A stretch of DNA of 38,507 nucleotides. It comes from Acidimicrobiales bacterium. Lineage in GTDB: Bacteria; Actinomycetota; Acidimicrobiia; Acidimicrobiales; AC-9. Positions 31,579 to 38,507 of this stretch are shown here, one piece after another. The notes below the pieces were generated by a model. That model worked only from the letters and a program-made list of their open reading frames with translations. It had not been told where the DNA came from and ran no database searches. Every line of letters starts with the position of its first letter. Position 1 is the first letter of the stretch. The DNA is taken from NCBI GenBank assembly GCA_036270875.1, contig DATBBR010000142.1, positions 1 to 38,507 of the forward strand, in the 5' to 3' direction. A program made the position numbers and the translations under genes.

Positions 31579-32717
31579 GCGTGTCCGCCTCCCCCACGAC
31601 GTCGAGAGGGCTGGCCCTGGACGCGCTGGTGCGCATCGAGCACGGCGCCTACGCCAACCTGGTGCTCCCCGGCCTGCTCGGAAGGAGCGGGCTGTCGAGA
31701 CGGGACCGGGCCTTCACGACCGAGCTCGTCTACGGAACGACCCGTATGCGGCGGGCGTGCGACTGGCTGCTGAGACCTCACGTCCACCGATCCCTCGATG
31801 ACGACGTCCAAGCCGCGCTGCGACTCGGCGCCTACCAGCTGGCCGTGGCGGGCACGTCGCCACACGCCGCCGTGGCTGCCACGGTCGATGTCGCTCCGTC
31901 GCGGGCGCGGGGGCTCGTCAACGCCGTGCTGCGCAAGGTGGCAGCCGCCCTGCCGCCCGAGTGGCCCGACCTGGCGACCGAACTGAGCTATCCGGACTGG
32001 GTGGTCGAGCGCCTCACGAACGATCTCGGCGAGTCGGCGGCCGTGGCCGCGCTGGCGGAGATGAACCGTCCCGCCGTGGCGGCGGAGCGAGACGACGGCT
32101 ACGTCCAGGACCAGGCGTCGCAGTGGGTGGCGGCGCTGGTAGAGGCGGGGCCCGGAGACAGGGTGGCCGACCTGTGCGCGGCGCCCGGTGGCAAGGCAAC
32201 GGCCATGGCCGCCGGCCTTCCGTCCATCGTGGTTGCGGGCGACGTGCGAGAGGCGCGGGCTCGCGTCGTCAAGGCCAACGCTGCCCGGCTCGGGTTGCCC
32301 GGCGTCGCCGCTGTCGTCGCCGACGCACGGTCGGCGCCCGTTGCCCCGGCGGCCTTCGACCGTGTGCTCGTCGACGCGCCATGCTCGGGCTTTGGTGCGC
32401 TGCGCCGGCGCCCTGACGCCCGCTGGCGCGTCGCGCCGGACGACGTCGACCGGCTGGCGGAGCTGCAGCGTCAGCTCCTCGAGAGCGCCGCCGGTTGCCT
32501 GCGCCCCGGCGGGACTCTCGTGTACAGCGTGTGCACGATGACGAACGCTGAGACTGGGGCGATCGACGAATGGCTGGCCGACCGGCATCCGGAGCTCGTG
32601 GCACTCGAGCGGCCCGGTGAGCCGTGGGCGGCACGGGGACGCGGCGCGCTGCTCCTTCCCCAGGCCGCCGGCACCGACGGCATGTACCTCCTGCGGCTCC
32701 GCTGGCGCCAGCCCTAG
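31575..32717 (+). CDS. rsmB: 16S rRNA m5C967 methyltransferase RsmB/Fmu, shortened
   Basis: NusB-type N-terminal domain (about 10-130, SRGLALDALVRIEHGAYANLVL) joined to a SAM-dependent m5C methyltransferase. SAM loop DLCAAPGGKAT, motif IV Cys in VDAPCSGFGALRRRPD and motif VI Cys in YSVCTMTNAE are all present. 380 residues, shorter than the roughly 430-450 usual: between MNRPA and VQDQASQW only about a dozen residues remain where E. coli RsmB has a longer LRVN-type RNA-binding subdomain. GTG start within the fmt stop. Confidence 0.93.
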   Translation: MSVSASPTTSRGLALDALVRIEHGAYANLVLPGLLGRSGLSRRDRAFTTELVYGTTRMRRACDWLLRPHVHRSLDDDVQAALRLGAYQLAVAGTSPHAAVAATVDVAPSRARGLVNAVLRKVAAALPPEWPDLATELSYPDWVVERLTNDLGESAAVAALAEMNRPAVAAERDDGYVQDQASQWVAALVEAGPGDRVADLCAAPGGKATAMAAGLPSIVVAGDVREARARVVKANAARLGLPGVAAVVADARSAPVAPAAFDRVLVDAPCSGFGALRRRPDARWRVAPDDVDRLAELQRQLLESAAGCLRPGGTLVYSVCTMTNAETGAIDEWLADRHPELVALERPGEPWAARGRGALLLPQAAGTDGMYLLRLRWRQP

Positions 32718-32724
32718 TCGCCGG

Positions 32725-32730
32725 TAGGCT
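32725..32730 (+). promoter_or_regulatory. Leaderless-type -10 box of rpe
   Basis: TAGGCT, 8 nt before ATG 32739 (2 nt before ATG 32733, too close). It favours the second ATG as the leaderless start. Confidence 0.4.
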
Positions 32731-32738
32731 CGATGGCG

Positions 32739-33410
32739 ATGATCCGGATCGCTCCGTCAATCCTCGCGGCCGACTACGCGGCCCTGAGCGACGAGGTGGC
32801 GAGGCTGGGCGACGAGGTCGACTGGCTCCACGTCGACGTGATGGACGGCCATTTCGTGCCCAACCTCACCATCGGGCCACCGGTCGTGGCCGCGCTGCGG
32901 CGGCGCACGGAGCTCTTTTTCGACTGCCACCTGATGATGACCAACCCGGGCGACTTCCTCGAGGCCTTTCGGCAGGCGGGCGCCAACCACTGCACCGTGC
33001 ATGTCGAGGCCGGCGACACCGAGTCGCTCATCGGCGAGATGCGCGCGCTCGGGCTCAGCGTCGGACTGGCCGTGAATCCCGAGACGCCGTTCGAGGCCTT
33101 CGCCAGCTATCTCGACCGGCTCGATCTCATCCTGCTGATGACGGTCCACCCCGGCTTCGGCGGGCAGTCCTTCATCTCCGAGGTGATGCCCAAGGTCGAG
33201 CGCACCCGAGCCGAGCTCGACCGCCGGCGCCTGGCCGTGGCCATCGAGGTGGACGGCGGCATCGAGTCCCACACCCTGCCGGTCGCTGCCCGCGCCGGGG
33301 CCGAGGTGTTCGCCGCCGGCACCGCCATCTTCGGTCAGGACGATCCCCAGGAGGCGGCCCGTCTCCTCCAGCGCGCCGCCGAGGGAGAGCACGAGCGAGC
33401 CGGCCGGTGA
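32739..33410 (+). CDS. rpe: Ribulose-phosphate 3-epimerase
   Basis: Interconverts ribulose-5-phosphate and xylulose-5-phosphate. 223 residues from ATG 32739; ATG 32733 adds two residues. TIM barrel with metal and acid/base residues in IAPSILAADYA, VDVMDGHFVPNLTIGP, DCHLMMTNP, VHPGFGGQSF and EVDGGI. Its substrate ribulose-5-phosphate is also the RibBA substrate two genes on, which may explain the company it keeps here and in other actinobacteria. Stop overlaps the next gene as GTGA. Confidence 0.96.
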   Translation: MIRIAPSILAADYAALSDEVARLGDEVDWLHVDVMDGHFVPNLTIGPPVVAALRRRTELFFDCHLMMTNPGDFLEAFRQAGANHCTVHVEAGDTESLIGEMRALGLSVGLAVNPETPFEAFASYLDRLDLILLMTVHPGFGGQSFISEVMPKVERTRAELDRRRLAVAIEVDGGIESHTLPVAARAGAEVFAAGTAIFGQDDPQEAARLLQRAAEGEHERAGR

Positions 33411-33883
33411 GCCGGCCGCTGACGGCGAAGGTGCTCACGGTCTCCGACGGCGTCGCTGCCGGCACGCGCGAAGACCGGTCGGGCCGAGCCCTCGCCGACC
33501 GACTGGCCGCCGCCGGCTTCGCGGTGACCGACCGCCGGGCGGTGGCCGACGGGGTCGAGCCGGTCTCCGACGCCCTGCGCCGCCTGGCGACGGACTTCGA
33601 GGGTCTCGTCGTCACCACGGGAGGGACGGGCTTCGCGGCGCGCGACCTGACCCCGGAGGGCACCCGGGCGGTGCTCGACCGTGACGCTCCCGGCCTGGCC
33701 GAGGCCATGCGACTGGTGAGCCCCCGCGGCCGCCTCTCGAGGGGAGTGGCCGGAACGCTCGGGCGCTGCATCGTGCTCAACACCCCCGGATCGCCGGCCG
33801 GGGCGGTCGAATGCGTGGACGCCGTGCTCGACACGCTGCCGCACGCCCTCGACCTTCTGGCCGGCCGTCCCACCGAACACTAG
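33407..33883 (+). CDS. MogA/MoaB-family molybdopterin biosynthesis protein
   Basis: 158 residues. The MoCF signature TTGGTGFAARDLTPEGT (about residues 66-82) and an N-terminal KVLTVSDGVAAGTREDRSG, typical of MogA/MoaB proteins that adenylylate molybdopterin before metal insertion. The DLTPE motif suggests an active enzyme. It is inserted, with GTGA coupling, between rpe and ribD; no other molybdenum cofactor genes are nearby. MogA and MoaB cannot be told apart safely by eye. Confidence 0.9.
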   Translation: MSRPLTAKVLTVSDGVAAGTREDRSGRALADRLAAAGFAVTDRRAVADGVEPVSDALRRLATDFEGLVVTTGGTGFAARDLTPEGTRAVLDRDAPGLAEAMRLVSPRGRLSRGVAGTLGRCIVLNTPGSPAGAVECVDAVLDTLPHALDLLAGRPTEH

Positions 33884-33906
33884 ACTGAGCGGTCAAGAGA
33901 CACGTC

Positions 33907-34950
33907 ATGCGAGACGAAGCAGCCATGCGGCGGGCGGTCGAGCTGGCGGCTTCCGTCCGCACCCAGACCTCGCCCAACCCCTGGGTGGGGTGCGTGATCG
34001 TGTCCGGTGCCTCGAGCTTCGAGGGCGCCCACCAGGGCCCGGGCCAGGCCCACGCCGAGGCCGCAGCCCTGGCCGCGGCGGGGGAGGCGGCGCGGGGAGC
34101 GACCCTGTACTGCACCCTGGAGCCGTGCTCACACGTCGGTCGGACCGGGCCGTGCGCCGATGCCATCGTCGCTGCCGGAGTCTCCAGGGTGGTCGTGGGT
34201 GTCCTCGACCCTGATCCCCACGTCTCCGGCCAGGGGCTGGCCCGCCTGCGCCAGGCCGGGATCGACGTCGCGGTGGGGGTCGGGGCCGTCGCCGTCGAGG
34301 AACAGCTCGCCCCCTACCTCAGTCACCGCCGGACCGGCCGGCCCTGGGTGGTGCTGAAGCTGGCGGCGACCCTCGACGGGCGGGTGGCTGCGCCCGACGG
34401 CAGCAGCCGGTGGATCACCGGTCCCGAGGCCCGCGCCGACGCCCATCGACTCAGGTCAGAGAGCGACGCCGTCCTCGTGGGTGCCGGGACGGTGCGGGCC
34501 GACGACCCCGAGCTCACGGTGCGCCTGGAGACGGGCCCCCAGCCCGAGCGACAGCCGCTGCGCGTGGTGCTGGGGCGGGCGCCGGCGGACGCGAAGGTCC
34601 GTCCGGCGCTGGAGCTGACCGGCGACCTCGGCCAGGTGCTCGAGGATCTCGGTCGTCGGCAGATCCTCCAGGTTCTCGTCGAGGGAGGGCCGACGGTGGC
34701 CCACGACTTCCACGCCTCGGGGCTGGTCGACCGCTACGTCGTGTACGTGGCGCCCGCGCTCCTCGGCGGCTCGGACGGGCGCCCGGTGTTCGACGGTCCC
34801 GGTGCTCCCACGATCGGCGGGCTGTGGCGCGGGCGCCTGCGGTCGGTCGAGCGGCTCGGCGAGGACCTCCGCATCGAGCTCGCACCCCCCGGCAACCCGC
34901 CCGGCGCTCCCGCCGAGGCGGCCCTGGCCGGGGTCGAGGCGGGGGGGTAG
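33907..34950 (+). CDS. ribD: Riboflavin biosynthesis deaminase/reductase RibD
   Basis: Bifunctional enzyme for the second and third steps from GTP. 347 residues. The N-terminal cytidine-deaminase-like domain has zinc ligands in HAEAAAL and EPCSHVGRTGPCADAI; the C-terminal reductase domain (about 145-330) contains VLKLAATLDGRVAAPDGSSRWITG and VEGGPTVAHDFHASGLVDRY. ATG 33907 gives MRDEAAMRRAVELA. A TAGACT box (33881-33886) on the preceding stop codon could be a promoter with a short leader. No FMN riboswitch is present in the 23-bp gap. Confidence 0.95.
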   Translation: MRDEAAMRRAVELAASVRTQTSPNPWVGCVIVSGASSFEGAHQGPGQAHAEAAALAAAGEAARGATLYCTLEPCSHVGRTGPCADAIVAAGVSRVVVGVLDPDPHVSGQGLARLRQAGIDVAVGVGAVAVEEQLAPYLSHRRTGRPWVVLKLAATLDGRVAAPDGSSRWITGPEARADAHRLRSESDAVLVGAGTVRADDPELTVRLETGPQPERQPLRVVLGRAPADAKVRPALELTGDLGQVLEDLGRRQILQVLVEGGPTVAHDFHASGLVDRYVVYVAPALLGGSDGRPVFDGPGAPTIGGLWRGRLRSVERLGEDLRIELAPPGNPPGAPAEAALAGVEAGG

Positions 34951-34957
34951 GCGCGAC

Positions 34958-35578
34958 GTGTTCACCGGCATCGTGGAGGAGCTCGGGCGGGTGCGGGAGC
35001 GAGATGGCGGGCGTCTGGTGTTCGAGGGCCCGCTCGTGTCCGAGGACGCCCGGGTGGGCGACTCGATCGCCGTCAACGGCTGCTGCCTCACCGTGACGGC
35101 GACGGGCGAGGGCTGGTGGACCGCAGACGCCGTCGAGGAGACGTTGTCCCGGACCAACCTCGATCGCCTCGCTCCCGGTGATCCGGTGAACCTCGAACGG
35201 CCGGTGCGGCTGTCGGACCGCCTGGGCGGCCACCTCGTCCAGGGACACGTGGACGCCGTCGGGACGATCCTGGAACCGGCCCCGGCGCTGCGCGTGAGCG
35301 CTCCTGCGGCCGTGCTCCGCTACGTGGTCGAGAAAGGATCGATCACCGTGGATGGGGTCAGCCTCACCGTGGTGGAGGTGACGGCGGACGGCTTCAGCGC
35401 CGCCATCGTGCCCCATACGGTTCGTGCCACGACGCTCGGGCACAGGAGGCCCGGTGAGCCCGTGAACCTCGAGATCGACGTGATCGCCAAGTACACCGAG
35501 CGCCTGCTGGCGGGCGGCGCGACCACGGCCGGCCCGGGAGGGCGGCCCTATTGTCCAGCCGAGCGGGGAGGTCCCTGA
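34958..35578 (+). CDS. ribE: Riboflavin synthase alpha subunit
   Basis: Dismutates two 6,7-dimethyl-8-ribityllumazine molecules to riboflavin (also called ribC in some genomes). 206 residues made of two similar barrels, with the paired motifs starting FTGIVEELG and HLVQGHVDAVG, the NGCCLTV loop and the matching DGVSLTV loop in the second half. The GTG at 34958 gives MFTGIVEELG, exactly the family start; a G-rich run upstream can serve as ribosome-binding site. 7 bp after ribD, 1 bp before ribBA. Confidence 0.96.
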   Translation: MFTGIVEELGRVRERDGGRLVFEGPLVSEDARVGDSIAVNGCCLTVTATGEGWWTADAVEETLSRTNLDRLAPGDPVNLERPVRLSDRLGGHLVQGHVDAVGTILEPAPALRVSAPAAVLRYVVEKGSITVDGVSLTVVEVTADGFSAAIVPHTVRATTLGHRRPGEPVNLEIDVIAKYTERLLAGGATTAGPGGRPYCPAERGGP

Positions 35579-35579
35579 C

Positions 35580-36800
35580 ATGCCCATGGCCCGGATCGAC
35601 GACGCCATCGCCGCGATCGGTCGCGGCGACATGGTCGTCGCGGTCGACGACGAAGATCGGGAGAACGAGGGCGACCTCATCATGGCGGCCGAGGCGGTCA
35701 CGCCCGAGAAGATCGCCTTCTTCCTGGCCCACACGTCGGGCCTCATCTGCGTCCCCATGACCGGTGATCGTCTCGATCAGCTCGACCTGCCGCTGATGGT
35801 GACCTCCAACACCGAGTCGCAGCGAACCGCCTTCACCGTCACCGTCGACTACCGCCACGGCACCACCACGGGCATCTCGGCAGCCGACCGGGCGGCCACC
35901 ATCAAGGCGCTGATCGACCCCGGCACCCGGCCTGGCGACATGGCCCGTCCGGGCCACATCCTGCCCCTGCGCTACCGACCGGGAGGCGTGCTCAAGCGCG
36001 CCGGTCACACCGAGGCGGCCGTCGACCTGGCGCGCGCCGCCCACCTGTACCCGGCGGCGGTGCTCTGCGAGGTCGTCAACGCCGACAAGACCGGCATGGC
36101 CCGGCTGCCGGAGCTCGAGCGCTTCGCCAGGGAGCACGACCTGCTCGTGATCTCGATCGCCGACCTCATCCATTACCGCCGGCAGAAGGACAAGCTGGTT
36201 CGGCGGGTCAGCGAGGCACGGATCCCGACCAGCCACGGCGACTTCACCTGCTTCGCCTACGAGTCGGTGCTCGACGAGGAGCAGCACCTGGCCCTGGTGC
36301 GGGGCGCGGTCCAGGGCGAGGACAACGTGCTCGTGCGCGTGCACAGCGAGTGCCTCACCGGCGACGTGTTCGGTTCGTTTCGCTGCGACTGCGGCACACA
36401 GCTCGAGGCCGCGCTGCGCCTCATCGCCCAGGAGGACCTCGGCGTGGTGGTCTACCTGCGGGGACACGAAGGCCGGGGCATCGGGCTCAAGCACAAGCTG
36501 CGGGCCTACACGCTCCAGGAGCAGGGCCGGGACACCGTCGACGCCAACGTGGAGCTGGGGCTGCCGGTGGACAGCCGCGAGTACGGTATCGGAGCCCAGA
36601 TCCTCGTCGACCTGGGTATCACGACCATGCGCCTGATGACCAACAACCCAGCCAAGTACGGCGGCCTGGAGGGGTTCGGCCTCGACATCGTCGAGCGGGT
36701 CCCCCTCGAGTCGTCACCCAACCCGGAGAACATCAAGTACCTCCGGGCCAAGCGGGAGCGCATGGGCCATCTGATCGAGGGGCTCGATGACGTCCTTTGA
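35580..36800 (+). CDS. ribBA: 3,4-dihydroxy-2-butanone-4-phosphate synthase / GTP cyclohydrolase II
   Basis: Supplies both precursors of riboflavin. 406 residues. RibB domain 1-200 with [20 protein letters not shown] and the [11 protein letters not shown] signature; RibA domain 205-400 with the zinc site [15 protein letters not shown] and [18 protein letters not shown]. Both halves look active. ATG has GGGAGG 8 nt upstream (35566-35571). The 3' end overlaps ribH by 14 nt. Confidence 0.97.
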   Translation: MPMARIDDAIAAIGRGDMVVAVDDEDRENEGDLIMAAEAVTPEKIAFFLAHTSGLICVPMTGDRLDQLDLPLMVTSNTESQRTAFTVTVDYRHGTTTGISAADRAATIKALIDPGTRPGDMARPGHILPLRYRPGGVLKRAGHTEAAVDLARAAHLYPAAVLCEVVNADKTGMARLPELERFAREHDLLVISIADLIHYRRQKDKLVRRVSEARIPTSHGDFTCFAYESVLDEEQHLALVRGAVQGEDNVLVRVHSECLTGDVFGSFRCDCGTQLEAALRLIAQEDLGVVVYLRGHEGRGIGLKHKLRAYTLQEQGRDTVDANVELGLPVDSREYGIGAQILVDLGITTMRLMTNNPAKYGGLEGFGLDIVERVPLESSPNPENIKYLRAKRERMGHLIEGLDDVL

Positions 36801-37329
36801 GCACACCGCGCCCGCGGGTCGCGCCCTCGAGGACAGCCCGGCCGGTGGGGCAGCGTACGTGGGGCGGCTCCGGGGCGACGGGCTGCGGGTCGCCCTGGCG
36901 TGCAGCCGGTTCAACCGGCTGGTGACCGACCGCCTGCTCGACGGCGCGTACGACGGCCTTGTCCGCCACGGGGTGGACGCATCGTCGATCACCGTGGCCT
37001 GGGCGCCCGGAGCGTTCGAGCTGCCGCTCGTCGCCCGGCGGTTCGCCGCGTCCGGCGAGGTCGACGCCGTGGTCTGCCTCGGCGCGGTGATCAGGGGCGC
37101 CACTGACCACTACGTGCACGTGGCCGGTCAGTGCGCGGCGGGACTGCAGCGGGCGCAGCTGGACACCGGTGTGCCGGTCCTCTTCGGAGTGCTCACGACC
37201 GACACGATCGAGCAGGCCATCGAGCGGGCCGGCACCAAGGCGGGGAACAAGGGGTTCGACTCGGCCCTCGCCGCCATCGAGATGGCAGACCTCCTACGAC
37301 AGCTGCCGAAAGGTGGCGGCGCGTCGTGA
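36787..37329 (+). CDS. ribH: 6,7-dimethyl-8-ribityllumazine synthase
   Basis: Condenses the RibBA and RibD products; forms icosahedral or pentameric assemblies. 180 residues with a longer than usual N-terminus (about 30 residues before the conserved [21 protein letters not shown]). [32 protein letters not shown] with the catalytic His, and [23 protein letters not shown] are standard. The ATG lies within the end of ribBA. Confidence 0.96.
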   Translation: MTSFEHTAPAGRALEDSPAGGAAYVGRLRGDGLRVALACSRFNRLVTDRLLDGAYDGLVRHGVDASSITVAWAPGAFELPLVARRFAASGEVDAVVCLGAVIRGATDHYVHVAGQCAAGLQRAQLDTGVPVLFGVLTTDTIEQAIERAGTKAGNKGFDSALAAIEMADLLRQLPKGGGAS

Positions 37330-37355
37330 GCAGCCGCCTGATGGAGAGCAAGTAG
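37326..37355 (+). CDS. Possible 9-codon linking ORF between ribH and hisG
   Basis: GTG overlaps the ribH stop (GTGA) and its TAG shares one base with the hisG GTG (TAGTG). It reads MSSRLMESK. It could carry terminating ribH ribosomes to hisG. GGAG at 37343-37346 inside it is the likely hisG ribosome-binding site, so the frame may be incidental. Confidence 0.22.
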   Translation: MSSRLMESK

Positions 37356-38230
37356 TGCTGCGCCTCGTCCTCCCCAAGGGCTCGCTGGAGCGGGCGACGC
37401 TCGAGCTGTTCGCCGCCGCCGATCTGGCCGTCGGGCGGAGCTCGGACGTGGACTACCGAGCCTCGATCGACGACCCCCGCATCGACGAGGTGCGCATCCT
37501 GCGGCCCCAGGAGATTCCCCGGTACGTCGCCGACGGGCTGTTCGACCTCGGGGTGACCGGGCGCGACTGGATCGAGGAGACCGGCGCCGAGCTCGTGTCG
37601 CTGGGTCGCCTCGCCTACTCCAAGGCCAGCCGCAACCCGGTCCGGGTGGTCCTGGCCGTCGAGGAGGACTCGCCGGCGCAGAGCGCCAAGGAGCTCGCCC
37701 CCGGGTCTCGGGTCTCGACGGAGTACCCGGAGCTGACCCGACGGTTCCTGCTCGAGCAGGGTGTCGAGGCCGACATCCGCCTGTCGTACGGTGCGACCGA
37801 GGCGAAGGTGCCAGACATCGCCGACGCCGTCGTCGAGATCACCGAGACGGGCAGGGCCCTGCGGGCGGCGGGGCTTCGCATCATCGACACTCTCCTCGTG
37901 TCGCACACCGAGCTCGTCGCCAACCCCGCCGCCGTCGCCGACCCGCAGAAGGCGCACGCCATGGCCCAGCTCCACACCCTCCTCGAAGGCGCGCTCGACG
38001 CGCGGGGCATGGTGCTGGTCAAGCTGAACGTCGGCGCCGGCGACCTCGACGCCGTGATCGGCCTGCTGCCCTCGATGCGGTCGCCCACCGTCTCCAAGCT
38101 CTTCGGCGAGGACAGCTACGCGGTCGAGACGGTGGTCCCCAAGACGGAGATCAACGTCCTCATCCCGGCCCTGCGCGACCGCGGCGCGAGCGACATCCTC
38201 GAGCTGGCGCTGTCCAAGATCGTCCCCTGA
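37355..38230 (+). CDS. hisG: ATP phosphoribosyltransferase, long form
   Basis: First and feedback-controlled step of histidine synthesis. 291 residues, with the C-terminal ACT-like regulatory domain (about 215-290; KLNVGAGDLDAVIGLLPSMRSPTVSKLF), so it should be a histidine-inhibited hexamer that needs no HisZ. LVLPKGSLERATLELF, GLFDLGVTGRDWIEE and the PRPP loop DIADAVVEITETGRALRAAGL are present. The GTG at 37355 gives MLRLVLPKGSL. hisE, often next to hisG in actinobacteria, is not here. The stop overlaps the next ATG (TGATG). Confidence 0.96.
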   Translation: MLRLVLPKGSLERATLELFAAADLAVGRSSDVDYRASIDDPRIDEVRILRPQEIPRYVADGLFDLGVTGRDWIEETGAELVSLGRLAYSKASRNPVRVVLAVEEDSPAQSAKELAPGSRVSTEYPELTRRFLLEQGVEADIRLSYGATEAKVPDIADAVVEITETGRALRAAGLRIIDTLLVSHTELVANPAAVADPQKAHAMAQLHTLLEGALDARGMVLVKLNVGAGDLDAVIGLLPSMRSPTVSKLFGEDSYAVETVVPKTEINVLIPALRDRGASDILELALSKIVP

Positions 38231-38478
38231 TGCCAGGGCGGGCGACGCCGGGACCGGGTGAGCGGGCCGAGGGCAGCGTGGCGACCTTCGACGAGGAGCG
38301 GGGCCTGGGGACCGTGGTGACCGACGACGGCCGCTTCCTCCCCTTCCACTGCACGGCCATCGACGACGGCAGCCGCACCATCGCCGTGGGGACCAGGGTC
38401 GCCTTCAGCGTGGTGGCCGGCCACCTCGGTCGCTGGGAGGCGACGGGCCTAGCCTCCTGTCCCCCCTGTCCCTCCTGA
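38230..38478 (+). CDS. Cold-shock-domain-like small protein
   Basis: 82 residues, translationally coupled to hisG by TGATG. After a short Gly/Pro-rich start (about 12 residues) the sequence EGSVATFDEERGLGTVVTDDGRFLPFHCTAI follows the cold-shock OB-fold pattern (GxVxxFDxxxGxGxV), and GTRVAFSVVAGHLGRWEATGL completes the barrel. The usual aromatic RNP1 motif KGFGFI is replaced by RGLGTVV, so nucleic acid binding may differ from classical Csp proteins. Short Cys/Pro-rich end. The remaining 29 bases of the window show no feature. Confidence 0.82.
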   Translation: MPGRATPGPGERAEGSVATFDEERGLGTVVTDDGRFLPFHCTAIDDGSRTIAVGTRVAFSVVAGHLGRWEATGLASCPPCPS

Positions 38479-38507
38479 CTCCGGCGCTCCTGTGTCCGGG
38501 CCCGATC

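Noticed and set aside
33884-33906. FMN riboswitch before ribD
   Set aside because: The gap is only 23 bp, far too short for an RFN element.

Overview
The window looks like a chromosomal stretch from a high-GC actinomycete, plausibly of the Acidimicrobiia or a relative; the lineage is inferred from gene content and style, not from a marker search. Points in favour are an actinobacterial integration host factor (mIHF) next to gmk and rpoZ, a gene order that closely follows the mycobacterial aroC-K-B-Q / pepQ-efp-nusB / pyr / mihF-gmk-rpoZ-coaBC-metK-priA / def-fmt-rsmB-rpe-rib series, frequent GTG starts, dense ATGA/GTGA stop-start overlaps, and many genes preceded by a TANNNT box only 6-8 nt before the start codon (leaderless transcripts). 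No rRNA, tRNA, CRISPR array, IS element or prophage was seen, and there is no gene-free stretch above 300 bases; the largest gap (13275-13535) holds a long inverted repeat.

Left part (1-8140) is the accessory region. It holds the 3' part of ftsH, a convergent small zinc-ribbon gene translationally coupled to clpP, and, divergently, an XRE regulator coupled to a ClpP homologue that has lost catalytic residues; the shared 100-bp intergenic region carries repeated GATACC/TGATA motifs. Then come two small genes of unknown function, a Cys-rich metal-site protein, a B12-domain radical SAM enzyme with a C-terminal CCAEP tail, and an ATP-grasp ligase. The last two form an operon that shares a compact bidirectional promoter with nfuA, an Fe-S carrier gene.

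Middle part (8200-24530): a D,D-carboxypeptidase and a short prepilin peptidase, the shikimate operon aroC-aroK-aroB-aroQ, then pepQ-efp-nusB, then a complete de novo UMP operon pyrR-pyrB-pyrC-carA-carB-pyrD-pyrF. The pyr operon starts with a clear PyrR-binding RNA hairpin, followed by a strong Shine-Dalgarno sequence and an intrinsic terminator that lies inside the first codons of pyrR. This suggests regulation by translation-dependent attenuation.

Right part (24560-38507): mihF-gmk-rpoZ-coaBC-metK, a helicase-motif-deficient priA flanked by related GC-rich repeats, three tandem 52-bp repeats whose last copy carries the def promoter, then def-fmt-rsmB-rpe-mog-like and ribD-ribE-ribBA-ribH, hisG and a cold-shock-domain protein. 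Functionally this links translation initiation (def, fmt), rRNA methylation, ribulose-5-phosphate supply (rpe) and the full riboflavin pathway, which uses ribulose-5-phosphate and GTP.

The candidates for undescribed biology are (1) the ATP-grasp/CCAEP radical SAM pair with its bidirectional promoter to nfuA, (2) the divergent clpP / XRE-pseudo-ClpP module, (3) the pyrR leader with the terminator inside the coding region, and (4) leaderless micro-ORFs that overlap or precede genes.
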